DNA of 64,000 nt from Azolla caroliniana (lineage: Eukaryota > Polypodiophyta). Location of the stretch: contig JBHGNT010000022.1 in assembly GCA_043228905.1 (NCBI GenBank), positions 5,456,001 through 5,520,000 on the forward strand. Direction: 5' to 3'. Shown here piece by piece: positions 19,704-31,173 of this stretch (position 1 is the stretch's first letter; each line of letters opens with the position of its first letter). The notes under the pieces were generated by a model, which worked only from the letters and a program-made list of their open reading frames with translations, was not told where the DNA came from and searched no databases. A program made the position numbers and the translations under genes.

Positions 19704-22413
19704 ATGGAAGAGCAGAAAAAGCAGCAGCAGGAGCATTATCCGCCACCACAAGAGTACTACAACTACTCTTCTCCACAACAGCAGCAGCAGCATGAGAAGA
19801 ATCAACAAGAAGGACAACATTATGGGACCTTCCACGGAACTCCTCAATACACTACCATTCCTTCTGCACAACAACATGATCATCATGCTATTCCAGGTAT
19901 ATATCATCATCATCATCATCATCATTTATATCATCCGCATGGTCACCCTAATCTTCATGTGTATTATGTATAAGCTTGTTTCAAATTGATCTCATATGAG
20001 CACATGTTCATGTTGCATAGTTAAGAGATTGCATGCTCCATGTTCATACTTATATTACCACAATTTCGTGTATGAGGTACAACTAACAAAAAGGAAAGAA
20101 ATGTGGTCTATGTATACACCATAATATCCATAAATTCATGTTCTGACGCACACACATATACATCATTTTGTGATCAATCGAACATATGCAACAAGGTGCC
20201 ATGCTATATAACAATTGTACATCTCTACACACACAATAGTATGTATGTATGTATGTATATCTATGTACACTTGATATATACATCTACATATAATTATTTG
20301 CACAATATACCCATGCACACACATCTACAGATGTAAGCTAGTAAAATGGCTCTAATTTCCTTCATTTGTATGCATTTTTGTTTGGTATGTGTCTTTCTCT
20401 TAATGTGTGTGTCTGTATGTTTGTGTTTATAGGTGTTTGTATGAGTGGATAAAATAATTGTCTATATTGATGTCTGTATTTATTGTCTCCCTTGATATAT
20501 GTACATATGTGATTTTAAAGTGATCTATGTGAGCTGTGCAATTTGTGTTTATGGTAGAACTATCTCATATCATAAAAAAATGTTTTTAATAATAGTTTAT
20601 GTTGGTTATTTGTTCTCTAGTATACCCTGTTTTGGAAGAACATTTAGAAGACCTTCCACCGCTTCCTTGTTGTGGTATCGGGATTGGCTGGTTTTTGTAA
20701 GTCATCCTAACTATGTATCCTTCCATCTCATTTGAGAAGACAAAAAAGGAAGAACACAAAAGCAACATGTCCTTTCGGAATTCATGAATGTCTTGTCTTA
20801 ACTATGTGAAGAATGAACATTTACATTATGCACATGCCAGTTTCTAATAACATTAAATTAATGCTTAAACTTACAATGAATCAAAACTATGTTTATATTT
20901 TTTCAGAAAACAAAAACACATGAGACTTAGTTTGTAACCATGAGACCTACGAAGATTTTTGACTTGTTTGGAGTTAATAGGGAAATAATACATTTCACTG
21001 GACATTGAGTGAAGGAATGTAGCTTTTATTCTAGAATAAAGGTGGAAATACTAACATTGTTTTTGACCCCTTGTGTAAGTTACAAGAAGATGTAGGCATT
21101 CAACAATAAGTTTTGGTTAAGGTTCCTTATTCCACCTCAAAGGCAAAGTATAAAGAAAACGATCAAGGTTTCTTTTTTTACTATCCCTAACAAGTAATAG
21201 GGCTTGTGGCAGTAACTCAGAGATATGATCATTGTATGTCATGCAAACGAAGGCTCTAGTCCACAAATCATGTAAATATATTTAATGTTCCCTTTCCCTC
21301 TCTCTTTCTTGATACTTATAGGGCCCAACTTCACTCAAGGTGACCACAACCCATAGAAGACATCCCGTACATAGGATCATATAATGTCAAAACTTTTTAG
21401 AGATTAGGTGATCGCTATTGACATGGGGTGATTCCCATGAGATCCGTGTGAATTAGGAGAAGCAATATAAAAATCTTTTTCGCGACTTAAGAAATTGGCC
21501 AGAGTCCATAAAAACTAGATTCTTGATTCAAAATGGCACTAGTCATCAACTACAATGAGAGTCCAAAGGTAGAATTTGGCTTCATGATCTAGACAAACAA
21601 TTTACAATGGGAAGACTTAAGTGTAGTGTATGATGTTTCTATCTAGTTATCTCTTCAATATTCATGATATCAATGTATATCGGTAATAGTTAAGCACATT
21701 GTAACTTATAAGTTATTTACAATCACTTATGATGCATTATTCATCATATAGCAAGAAGGTATAACATCAACTACTATACATTTTCTAGATGTTGGAGTTA
21801 GGTACTTGGTGCTTTTGATGCAATAAAAAAGCACATTGAATGTTATTCACCAACTTCTAGTAGAGCCATAAAATTCATAATTTAATCTTACTGATTAACA
21901 ATGGTTAGAGATATAAACTCTACTAGGGACTACGTTCTCAATGGTTATTATGAAACAAAACCAATCATTAAGTCTTTCAACCTTGTAATATTGTACTAAG
22001 TGTACAAAGCTGTTTGTGTGAAATAAACACATTCTCAAACTCATATTTGTGAATTAAAAAGGATTGTGCCTAAGTTTGTAAGCGATAATGGTTACCTTTT
22101 AGTTCTAAACCATTCTTTATGATCAAAATGTTATATTCGTAGAGGCAATAAAGGGTTTCAATTTTAATTTTTTATTGGGTATGATTAGATTCATTCTTGG
22201 CTTTTTTATCGCATTTGTTCCATGGTATGCCGGAGCAATACTTCTTTTATGTACAAGACCGGATCCACGCGAAAGAATTGGTTTCATATGTTGTACCATA
22301 GCGGTAAGTGTTTGTGTTAACGACCCAAATCCATTGTTTTCAGTTGACCAATATCTAGCTAGTATACATTAATGTTACACACACATATTGTGTGTGTGTG
22401 TGTGTGTGTATAC

Positions 22414-22444
<31 letters not shown>

Positions 22445-22599
22445 TGCATGCATGCATGTGCATGTGTATGTATGTATATTGTCAAACTAGAATGAGTGCT
22501 CACATTTTGGAACTTCTATTTTGGAAATGATTTGTTGAATTTCAGGCTATTCTCTCCCTTATTGCTGCGATTATTGGAGGTACAACTACAACATATTGA
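19704..22599 (+). CDS. RPL18a-like (60S ribosomal protein L18a-like) membrane protein, four exons
   Basis: Exons are 19704-19896, 20621-20696, 22189-22303 and 22546-22599. All introns are GT-AG (724, 1492 and 242 bp) and joining keeps one frame of about 145 codons. Exon 1 gives a Gln/His/Tyr/Pro-rich N-terminus with YGTFHGTPQYTT. Exon 2 ends in PLPCCGIGIGWF. Exon 3 carries FILGFFIAFVPWYAGAILLL and CTRPDPRERIGF. Exon 4 ends GGTTTTY. The CCGIG.GWFLFILGFF..PWY.GA pattern and two C-terminal hydrophobic segments match the plant RPL18a-like family. Despite the name, these are small membrane-associated proteins, not ribosome subunits; their exact role is poorly known. It is the only clear host gene here. 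Its C-terminus differs from the flowering-plant forms I recall. Confidence 0.88.
22378..22480. repeat. Compound microsatellite in intron 3
   Basis: Within the third intron of the host gene, a TG run is followed by a TA run, a GA run and a CATG/TGTA run. Such compound repeats are length-variable. Confidence 0.9.
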
Positions 22600-23253
22600 A
22601 CTACCTTTAAAAATATGTCAAATAAATAAATAAAAACATATTGTGAGCGGATAGGTCTGGATCATGGGACTTTGGATAAAATTAAAGATGCATGCATCCA
22701 TGTCTAGTATGATAATCACATACATTTCCTTTACATACAATGACATTTTGTAGATCTAGAACCATGTAGTCTTTGTATAGTGATTGTTGTCGTGCGATAC
22801 ATAAATATTGTTTTATTGAAGTTTGATGTGCAAATAGTTAAGCATCATAAGAAGGCTATCAATGAGTAACAACCATGAGTAGTTCAATATGTTTCCTCTT
22901 CAATTAATATTAAGTAGTTGAATATATGCCACATAGTTTACCTATCTCGTTACAAATAGTTTTTCTTTGGTTTCTTCTTCTTTTGCGTTCTCTATCAAGT
23001 TGTAACATCTCATTTTTCCTATGGATACAATATTTGGTAGTGGTTTGATAATACTATTAACCTCTTTATATCCATTTCTAACATCAAGATCACCTTTGGA
23101 CAATCCTCAAGTATTTAGTTACATTGTCATATTCAAAGTCATTCATAGTATTAATGCCTTCCACGCACAATAGAATTCCTTCACCCTATTTTCGATACCT
23201 TCACATTTGTTTCGGCACTATGGAACTTGATTATATTTTGTTGCCAATTATGT
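22600..23253. other. Spacer downstream of the host gene
   Basis: AT-rich sequence without a supported gene. The 3' UTR and poly(A) site of the host gene should lie in the first few hundred bases (aataaataaataaa near 22620 may serve as signal), but this cannot be fixed from sequence alone. Confidence 0.4.
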
Positions 23254-23613
23254 TTAATAATTGAAATTTCTAGCCATGGTCTTTAATGTAGTATGAGGTA
23301 CACATCTTGTGATCCAAATCATAGCACTACCTACTATGAATATTTTGAATGGTATCTCTCTCCACATGTACCAAGCTAACCATTTGGAACCAAAATGGGG
23401 AATGTTCCATGTTGTAAGTTTAAACTTCTTGCATGTATAGTCACTAATTAGGTTCATGTTGGATGAACTGTCAAACAACACACGTAACAAATCTTTGTTT
23501 GCATGGATATTGTGACAATGGGAACTTGCTTGTTTATAGAAGTTTCTCAACAAATTGAGGAGGTTCTTGCCAACCCCCAATTTCTCCCTTTTGTATACCA
23601 TGATTTTCCACAC
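23254..23613 (-). pseudogene. Ty3/gypsy protease fragment
   Basis: The minus strand reads LLRVLFDSSSNMNLISDYTC followed by KKFKLTTWNIPHFG and a GSAMIW segment. This is the aspartic protease region of a gypsy element with the DSG-type active site changed to DSS. No gag or RT was found next to it. It is an isolated dead fragment. Confidence 0.65.
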
Positions 23614-23683
23614 CCTGGTTCTTTAAATTTTTTTTTTGCTAAAAATGAGGTTACACTTGTATGAGGGTTTTTCATGATAACGT

Positions 23684-23860
23684 TACAATTGGGTTTGGTT
23701 TGGTTTTAGAAGATTTAATGTATATCCTCTTTTTTGAAGGAAGGGGTTTAAAGTACATTTTCCTCTTGGTAAGGTGACAATGGGTTTGGTTTGGCTTTAG
23801 AAAATTTAATGTATATCCTCTTTTTTGAAGGAAGGGATTTAAAGTACATTTTCCCCATTA
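23684..23860. repeat. Tandem duplication, about 92-bp period
   Basis: Two diverged copies share GGGTTTGGTTTGG, AATTTAATGTATATCCTC and TTTTTTGAAGGAAGGG. No coding role is seen. The spacer around it (23614-24299) holds no supported gene. Confidence 0.75.
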
Positions 23861-24299
23861 GTGCATGTTGTAGTGGATGTTCGACTATAATTTCAATCGC
23901 CATAATTGCCATAAATGTTAAACAATTGGTTTTTCACAATGTTAAAAAAGACAAGAATTGTTGTCACATGTTTGATGTGATTTTCACTTTTGTTTCTTCT
24001 ATTTCAATAACTATTAAGAGAAGTGTGAATTATCCCTATATGTAGATCATCCTCAAAATTTACCCCTTTTTGCAATTGCCTTAAATGATTACTTTCATTC
24101 ATGATAATTTCAAATAGGATGTTGCTCAATTCCTTCTCCAATATTAGTTTTGTTACCAAATTAAGAGATAACAATACCATCTCAATGGATTACCTCATGT
24201 TGATATGATTTTTTTTTCTTTTATTGAAAAGATACCCATTCATTAGTGTAAACAATTTACAAAGTTCTGATTCCTAAGTAACTGGCTGAAGGAATAACT

Positions 24300-24579
24300 T
24301 GTTGGCATAAAAGGTCGATTCCTTCCACTTTGTATCTTTAGTGTGAACACGTCCTTGAGTTAGGGCTTGAGTATATAAAGCTCAACCCTAACATTGTATA
24401 CACTCGGAGAGAAAAGAGTTACAGAGAAGAGAATAAGAGAGAACTTCCATTGAAGCTTAAACTCTGACTATTGTCTACCTTTCTTCCTCTTCTTCTTGTT
24501 CCATATATGTGTTGTTTGTTGTACACATCTTCCTACAAGTCCTAACCATCCGATGCCCACCACCACCATATCTCCAGCA
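24300..24579 (+). repeat. Copia 5' LTR
   Basis: It begins TGTTGGCATAAAAGG and ends CTCCAGCA, 280 bp. A TATA box (GTATATAAAGC) lies near 24370. A TGGTATCAGAGC primer site follows two bases later, at 24582-24593. Confidence 0.7.
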
Positions 24580-24581
24580 AG

Positions 24582-25046
24582 TGGTATCAGAGCGACTTGT
24601 TGTCCAAGGGCAGTGAAAAGCAGAAAAGACTGAGAAGGGAAGCTATCTAGCTGAAAGAAAAGACCAGGTCAATATCTACTTACCAAAAAATGGCAACACA
24701 ATCCGGCACAAAAGTGGAAATCGAGAAGTTCGATGAGAAGAACTTAGCTCTATGGAAAGAGATGATGCAGGATGTACTTATCATCCGATGCCAAATTGAG
24801 GTTATACGAAAGAACAACAAACCAACCTCGATGAAACCAGAAGAATGACGTTCATTGGACGAGATAGCCAAATCGACCATTCGAATGCATCTGGCTAAGA
24901 ACGTCTATTTTAACATTGCAAAGGAGACCACAACATTCTCTTTGTGAGAAATGTTACAGGCTTTGTACGAGAAAAAGTCCTCCTCTCCAAAGTTGATACT
25001 GATCCGACAGTTATTCAACATGAAGATGAGAGAGGCGGATCTAGCA
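24582..25046 (+). pseudogene. Copia 5' end: primer site and truncated gag
   Basis: After the primer site, an ATG at 24690 starts MATQSGTKVEIEKFDEKN, then LALWKEMMQDVLIIRCQIEV, a copia gag N-terminus. Stops stand near 24846 and 24945. Similarity ends near 25046 (KMREADLAT), so only about 115 codons remain. It differs from the A and B families in this window. Confidence 0.75.
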
Positions 25047-25096
25047 ACGTGAGATGAGAGAGTTGTGTTTCTGTGCTTCTGTTTTCTGTTTGTCTT

Positions 25097-25284
25097 TGTA
25101 AAGAATAGCGTGCAGAAGCTTGTAGACAAACCGGCTCAGCTAGATTACAACAATAAAACAGAGAAAGAACGTTTAATGGAAGCTTAAGAACAGATAATAC
25201 ATAGGAGAGACATAGAGAGCAGATACCATCTGAACATCGATCTGATTCTTCGTTCCGGATCCGGTTAAGCTTGTCCGCTAAACA
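25097..25284 (-). repeat. B1 3' LTR (internally deleted)
   Basis: Plus-strand sequence from TGTAAAGAATAGCGTG to CCGCTAAACA. It shares AGCTTGTAGACAAACCGGCTC with the other B1 LTR near 30240. Its middle part is missing compared with other B-family LTRs (about 415-457 bp). Confidence 0.75.
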
Positions 25285-28200
25285 CTGCCCATCAAGCTCC
25301 ATTTGAGGTTGGATCGTAGTGTTTGTGTCTGCCAGTCCTCTTCTCTGGCTCCACTTGGTGTCTTCCCGCCTGGCTCGGGCTCCACGTCCGGTCCGGTTCT
25401 GCTTCCCGCGACACATCCGGTTCCGCGCACCTCGACCTTCTCAATCGGCTTGTCTGCTCAGAAGGCCCATCTCAGCTCCTTTGCAATTACGACTCTGACA
25501 CGTCTCCACCCGTGGGTTCTGTCGTGTCAGTGTCGACTTCTCCGAATCAGGTGCCTCCGATTCATTCCAACTCTTGTTCGAATTGGTTGTCTCCAATTCG
25601 TCTTCAATCATCAAGCCCTTTACCACATTGAACCACATCCGGGTCTTGGCCTTCTGATCGGCTCTGTCCGTCTTGACTCTACCGTCGTCACTGCTTGTTC
25701 TGACTTTATCAGATGTGTCGACTTCTTTAGTCGACCCGGCTTCCTTTTTCTTCTTCTTGTCTCCCCCTGCTTTGGTTGTTTCCTTCTTTTCTGCTGCTTG
25801 TGTTTTCCCGGTTTCCGTTCCAATTTCCTCGTTTATCCCCCTCAAATGTGACATGTCTAGATGCTAAAGACCAAGCATTTCCAAAAAATGCTGCAACTTG
25901 TCGGTTCCAATGGCCTTGGTGAAGATGTCGGCAACATACCGATCCATTCGGACAGACCGGAGTTCTACTTCACCGTGGAGGACCTGCTCGCGCACAAAGT
26001 GATAATGCACTTGTATGTACTTTGTCCGAGCATGGAACACAGGGTTCTTGGCAAGCTAGATGCTACTCATGTTGTCGCAGTAGATCGAGATCAGAGTCGG
26101 GACTACGATCCAGAGGTCTTGCAACAACCACCGAAGCTAGATGGCTTCACTAGTGGAAACCGTAGCGCGCCCCAATACTCAGCCTCAATGCTCGATAGAG
26201 CCATAGTTGGCTACTTTTTGCTATTCCATGCAACAGCTGCGCTACCTAGAGAAAACATGAACCCAAAAACAAACCGTCGATCCGACGCATCTCTGGCCCA
26301 GTTGGCATCGGTATATTCGACTAGCTTCTTGGTTATACCATCTCGGTATAACAGGCCCCAGTCCTTCATGCCGCTCACATACCTCAGTATTCGGTGCACG
26401 CATTGAAGGTGTTTCACGGTCGGCTTCTGCATAAACTGACTGATCACACCAACCGGATAGGTAATGTCGGCTCAAGTGATTGTCAGATAAATAAGGCTTC
26501 CAACAATTTGTCGGAACCATTTCTCGTCGTACGCCAATCTATAGTCAGGATGAAGCTTTAGGTTTCGGTCTAGGGGTGTGGTGATTGACCGACAATCCGT
26601 CATGCCGAACTTGTGAAGCATATTCAATACATAATGTCGTTGTGAGAGCAATATGCCGTCGGGGGTATGGATCACTCCGATTCCGAGGAAGTAATGAAGG
26701 TCCCCAAGATCCTTCATGTCAAATGATGCCGCAAGTTGGGATTTGACGCTTGTGTCCAGGTCGGCACCGGCGATGACTAAATCATCAACATAAAGTAAAA
26801 TACTAATCGGCCCATTCTAACCTTGCCAGATGAAGAGAGAAGAATCTAATTTCGACGGAGCAAACCCCATCTGACACAGTCTCTGCGTGATCTTCGCATT
26901 CCAGGCGCGCGGGGTTTGCTTGAGTCCGTAGAGGGACTTCTTCAATCGGCATACAATGGATGTGTTAAATTCGAACTGAAAACTAAGGGGCTATATACAC
27001 ATGTTCCCCAAGATCACCTTGTAGGAATGCGTTTTTTACATCCATCTAATGTAAATGCCATCCCTTCGCCGCTGCCACCACAAGCAGGACATGGACGGTT
27101 GTCATCTTTGCGCCCGGCACGAATGTCTTATCATAATCGATGCCGTGCTGTCGCGGATAGCCTTTTGCCACTAACCGGGCCTTGTACCGGTTGATGGAGC
27201 CGTTGATGTTATATTTGACCTTGTATACCCAACGGCAACCAATCGGCTTCACTCTTTCCAGTACGTCCACTAAATCCCATGTCTCATTTTCCGTGAGTGC
27301 GTGCATCGCTTCCTCCATAGCGCCATGCTAATTTGCGTCCATCATCGCTTCTGCGTAGCTCTTTGGCTCACGCAATTCCGCCACCTTTGTCATATACGCA
27401 TAGTGATGTGCCATGTACTTATTATATCTGTACCTTTTGATGGGGTTCTTCTGGAGTGTGGATCGACATAACTTCTCCTTCGCTGATTTCAGGGCCCTCT
27501 TAGCCGGCTCGAACCTCGGCTCTTAACGTCCGTCTTTGTTCTTTCCGGAGTTAGATTAGCTCTGTTCCGGCTCGTCTTTGCGTGTGGCATATTCCGACAT
27601 CTTCTTCTTCCTCTTCTCTTTGCGTGTGAACCATCTCCTCGGTTCCTTGCACGGGGAGAGCACGATCGAGTGTCCACTACTCACCGGCTTCTCATTTGAC
27701 TGGTCATTCCGACTCAGTCGCTCATTCGGCCCACTTAGCCGGAATGTGATAGAACTCTCATCTAGTTTAACGAATCCTTCAAGTTCATCTTCTGCCCGGA
27801 TCATTTCGGGATCACTGGCCTCATCCTCCAGAATCGGGTTGGAGTCTGACATCGGAGCCGGTAGAGAGTACCATGATGCCGACTCATCAAATTCGAAAAC
27901 TCAGCTCACTCGAACTTGTTTTGTTTGGGGATTATAGCACTTATAACCCTTTTGCTCATGTTAGTTGCCGATAAGGGTGCAGTTCTCCGACTTCGGGTCC
28001 AACTTTCTCCGCTTCTCATTCGTCACATGCACATATGCAATGCTACCAAATATCTTAAGGTCCCTTAAGTTTGGTTTCCGCCTGACATACAACTCATGTG
28101 CTAACACCTTATCCCCGATCTAGTTTTGGATGTAAACCGCTGTCCGGACCGCTTCGGCCCAGTAGAACATAGGCATGCTATTCTCTTCCAACAATGCAAA

Positions 28201-30221
28201 TGTCACCTCCACAAATAACAGGTTCTTCCTTCCCGCCACACCGTTTTGTTCCAGTGTGTATTGGAAGCCGAATTCCCTCCGAATACCTTTTTGCTTCAGA
28301 TAACTATTGAATTGGCCGGAAAAATATTCTTTTCCACCATCCGACCGTAGACACTCGATCTTCCTCTCCATTTCCCGTCCCACAAGACTTTGCAGGTTCC
28401 AAAAACAGTTGAAAACTTCGCTTTTCCTTTCGATTAGGTAGATCCATGTGTGCCGGATGGAGTCGTCGATGAAGGAGACGAAATATTGGCTCCTGACAAG
28501 ACTTACGTTCTGTGTTGGTCCCCATACATTTGAATGTATTAGATCGAGCTTGTTATAACTCCAGTTTCTTTCGATGGGGAATTGAAGCTAGTGTTGTTTC
28601 CCGAACTGGTAGGCTTCACAAATTTCGGCCTTCCGGCCACTAAATTTTGGCAATCCGAAAACAACCTGTTTCGATTGTAGGACTTGAAGCCTCTGATAAT
28701 TGACGTGGCCTATTCGCTTGTGCCATAGATCAATATCCGACTTGATCTTTTGACCATCTGTGAACAAAGCGGTGCCTACGTTGTGGGTGTTGAGGATGAA
28801 CATCGTCCCATCCCGGAACCTTTGCGCAGTAATTTGGCCCTCTTCCTGAATGAAGCACTTGAGGTGCGTAAACCGTACTTGCATGCCTTGATCGACGAGC
28901 TGCCCGACTGACACCAAGTTCTTTGCGATTGTCGAAACATGTAAGACGTTCATCAACTTTCCCTTCTATCCGACATGGCTTAAAGGGACTTCTCCGACAT
29001 GCACAATCGGGTGAGGAGTGTCGTCTCTAGTTTCGACAACTCCCGGTTGCTCCGGTTTTTCCAGAAATGAGAACCACTCTTCGTGGTTCATCATGTGGTT
29101 AGATGCTCCAGAGTCAATGTACCATACTTCCTCCGATCCGGAAGTGGTTTTCTTGTGCTTCATCATGAAGCTGGCCCTTGTCCGGTCTTTCCAGTTTCAG
29201 ACCCTTCCGATCCTTAAGCATAGTGCGAGCTTTGGTGGTTCCTTTGTCCAGTCTTGCAAGATCTAGATTTATCCAAATCGGTGCGCTTCTTCCAACACTC
29301 ACTCTCTTTGTGGCCCTTTCGGCCACAATACCAGCATACCGAGTCGGCCTTCGATTACCGGTTTTCGGCGCCGCCTTGACTCCCCCTACTTGTGGAGGGT
29401 CTGGAACTGTTGTCGGCACCATATCCGTGCCTCCAATTCTACTCTTGTCGGCCGTCGCTATTGCGTGCTGAGTCTTCACGTCCTCCATGTGCACGGGGCC
29501 GATCTGCCTCTGTGTACAACATCTGATTGTCCGATTGCGTGGTCCTTGACCCACTCGCATGGTTTTCTTCGACCATGAGCATCGATTGCAGGTCGAAGGA
29601 TGATGGCTTCTCCCGTGTGCAAATTGTCGTTCGTATTGGCCCGTACCTGTCTGCAATACCACCGAGGCAGATCTAAACCATCTTGTCTTCATCCACCGTC
29701 ACGTTGATGGACCTGACCGCGTCGTAGATCTCCTTGATCTTGGTGGTGTAATCGATGACCGACATGTCCCATTGCCTAATATTGTTGAGCTCTTGCCAGA
29801 GCTACAACTTCTGAGTCATGGTACTTGCAGCGAAAATCTTTTGGAGATTTTCCCAGTCCTCCTTCGGTGATTTTGCATCTCTGATGTAGCCAAGCATCTG
29901 GTTGTGCACACAGGATGCGAGGTAGTACAATACCTTCCTCGCTCCTTGCTCCCATACCGGGAAGTCTTTGTGTGCCGAATCCGGCGCTGCTTCATTCGCC
30001 CCTTCCACGTAGCTCCAGTATCCATGCCCCATCAAGTATTGGTGCATTTTATACGACCTTGACGCATAGTTTCTTTGATCGAGCTTTTCTATAGGAAGTG
30101 AGCTCACTATGCTTCTGTCCATTTCTTTTCTCTTCGGTCTGTCCTTTTCAAGAAGTTACGGTTTGTCTGTTTCGAGTAGTTGTCGGGAATAGAGGTTCTC
30201 AACCCTCGTGCTTTGATACCA
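25285..30221 (-). pseudogene. B1 gag-pol (Ty1/copia, decayed)
   Basis: On the minus strand, Gag starts at 30122 (MDRSIVSSLPIEKL, SYKMHQYLMGHGYWSYVEG). A CCHC knuckle lies near 29330-29290. Protease has YIDSGASNHM near 29140. Integrase covers 28956-28010 (DLWHKRIGHVN, CLRSDGGKEY, EQNGVAGRKN). An acidic hinge with RRWFTRKEKRKKK follows at 27900-27560. RT/RNase H lies at 27318-26000 (TYDADWA-type tail: EYTDANWARD). Many stops and frameshifts are present. The conserved integrase Glu context GVAERKN reads GVAGRKN, so the catalytic residue appears lost. The primer site TGGTATCAAAGC is the complement of 30210-30221. The copy is dead. Confidence 0.88.
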
Positions 30222-30561
30222 TGTGAAGAATAGCGTGGGGAAGCTTGTAGACAAACCGGCTCAGTCGGATTACAACAATGGAACAGAGAAAGAAGGTTTA
30301 ATCGAAGCTTAAGAATAGAGAATACACAGGAGAGACATAGAGAGAGAGCAGAAAGCATAAACTCAATTCAAAATATTAATGCTCTGTACATACAATGTGC
30401 TAAGTGAGAACTTTTATACATGTCCATGAAAGTATTGATAGAAGTACTGATAAATACTTTAATGCTCATACGAGCGATAAGCACCAACTCCCAAAAATAT
30501 GCCTACGTACTAGGCTAGATCTGTAGTCCTCTAACGGCCTACCTGTTACAATCCAATCCAG
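30222..30561 (-). repeat. B1 5' LTR, left part
   Basis: It begins TGTGAAGAATAGCGTGGGG next to the primer site and runs until TCCAG, where A2 is inserted. The rest of this LTR is at 35884-35994. Together they make an LTR of about 450 bp. The bases outside the two B1 ends are GTCTT (25092-25096) and ATCTT (35995-35999), possibly a target duplication with one mutation. Confidence 0.8.
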
Positions 30562-31163
30562 TGTAGAGGAATCGACGCTCCGATTAACCTTCACCGCTCG
30601 GCCACAACCGAGTAAGCACGAATCAATGCAGCAGAAAATAGGAACCACAGAGAAAGAACACGAATACACAGGGATTAACGTGGAAAACCCTAAACGGGAA
30701 AAACCACGGGAGTACAAGACTCCAACCAAAACTATGCACAGAGAAATATACAATGGCGAGCTGCAAGGCGACGACCTTGAGCTCGTTGTCCTCGCCACAG
30801 GCGGCGGAAATACACAGAGGCGTCGACCTCCTCCTCTCTCACGCTCTATCTCTCTCACGGCTGCTCTCTCTTCACTCCTCTTGAGTGGAAAAACAGAAAA
30901 ATGAGTAGCAACATCAAAACTGTTTGCCCTAAGTCATATTTATACACATATGACTTTGGGGCTATTTACAACTATAGCCTCAAGGGCCCTTGGCAAACAT
31001 ATTCACAGATATGTCCCCGCATCCGGATCTCGCTCCGGGTACATTCGTCATCCGGCTCCGAAGCCGGGGTCTTTATCATCCGGTTCCGAAACCGAAACCG
31101 GGCTTGTCGGCATTCATCTCCGATATCCGACCATCCCATCCGAAAGGGACCGTAATCCCAACA
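30562..31163 (-). repeat. A2 3' LTR
   Basis: It is 602 bp on the plus strand from TGTAGAGGAATCGACG to CGTAATCCCAACA. The purine tract of the element follows as its complement (AACTCCCCCTTC). Confidence 0.94.
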
Positions 31164-31173
31164 AACTCCCCCT

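Noticed and set aside
19584-19925. Minus-strand ORF starting with a run of Met over the first exon
   Set aside because: It is the antisense shadow of the CAT-repeat stretch at the end of exon 1 and the start of intron 1.
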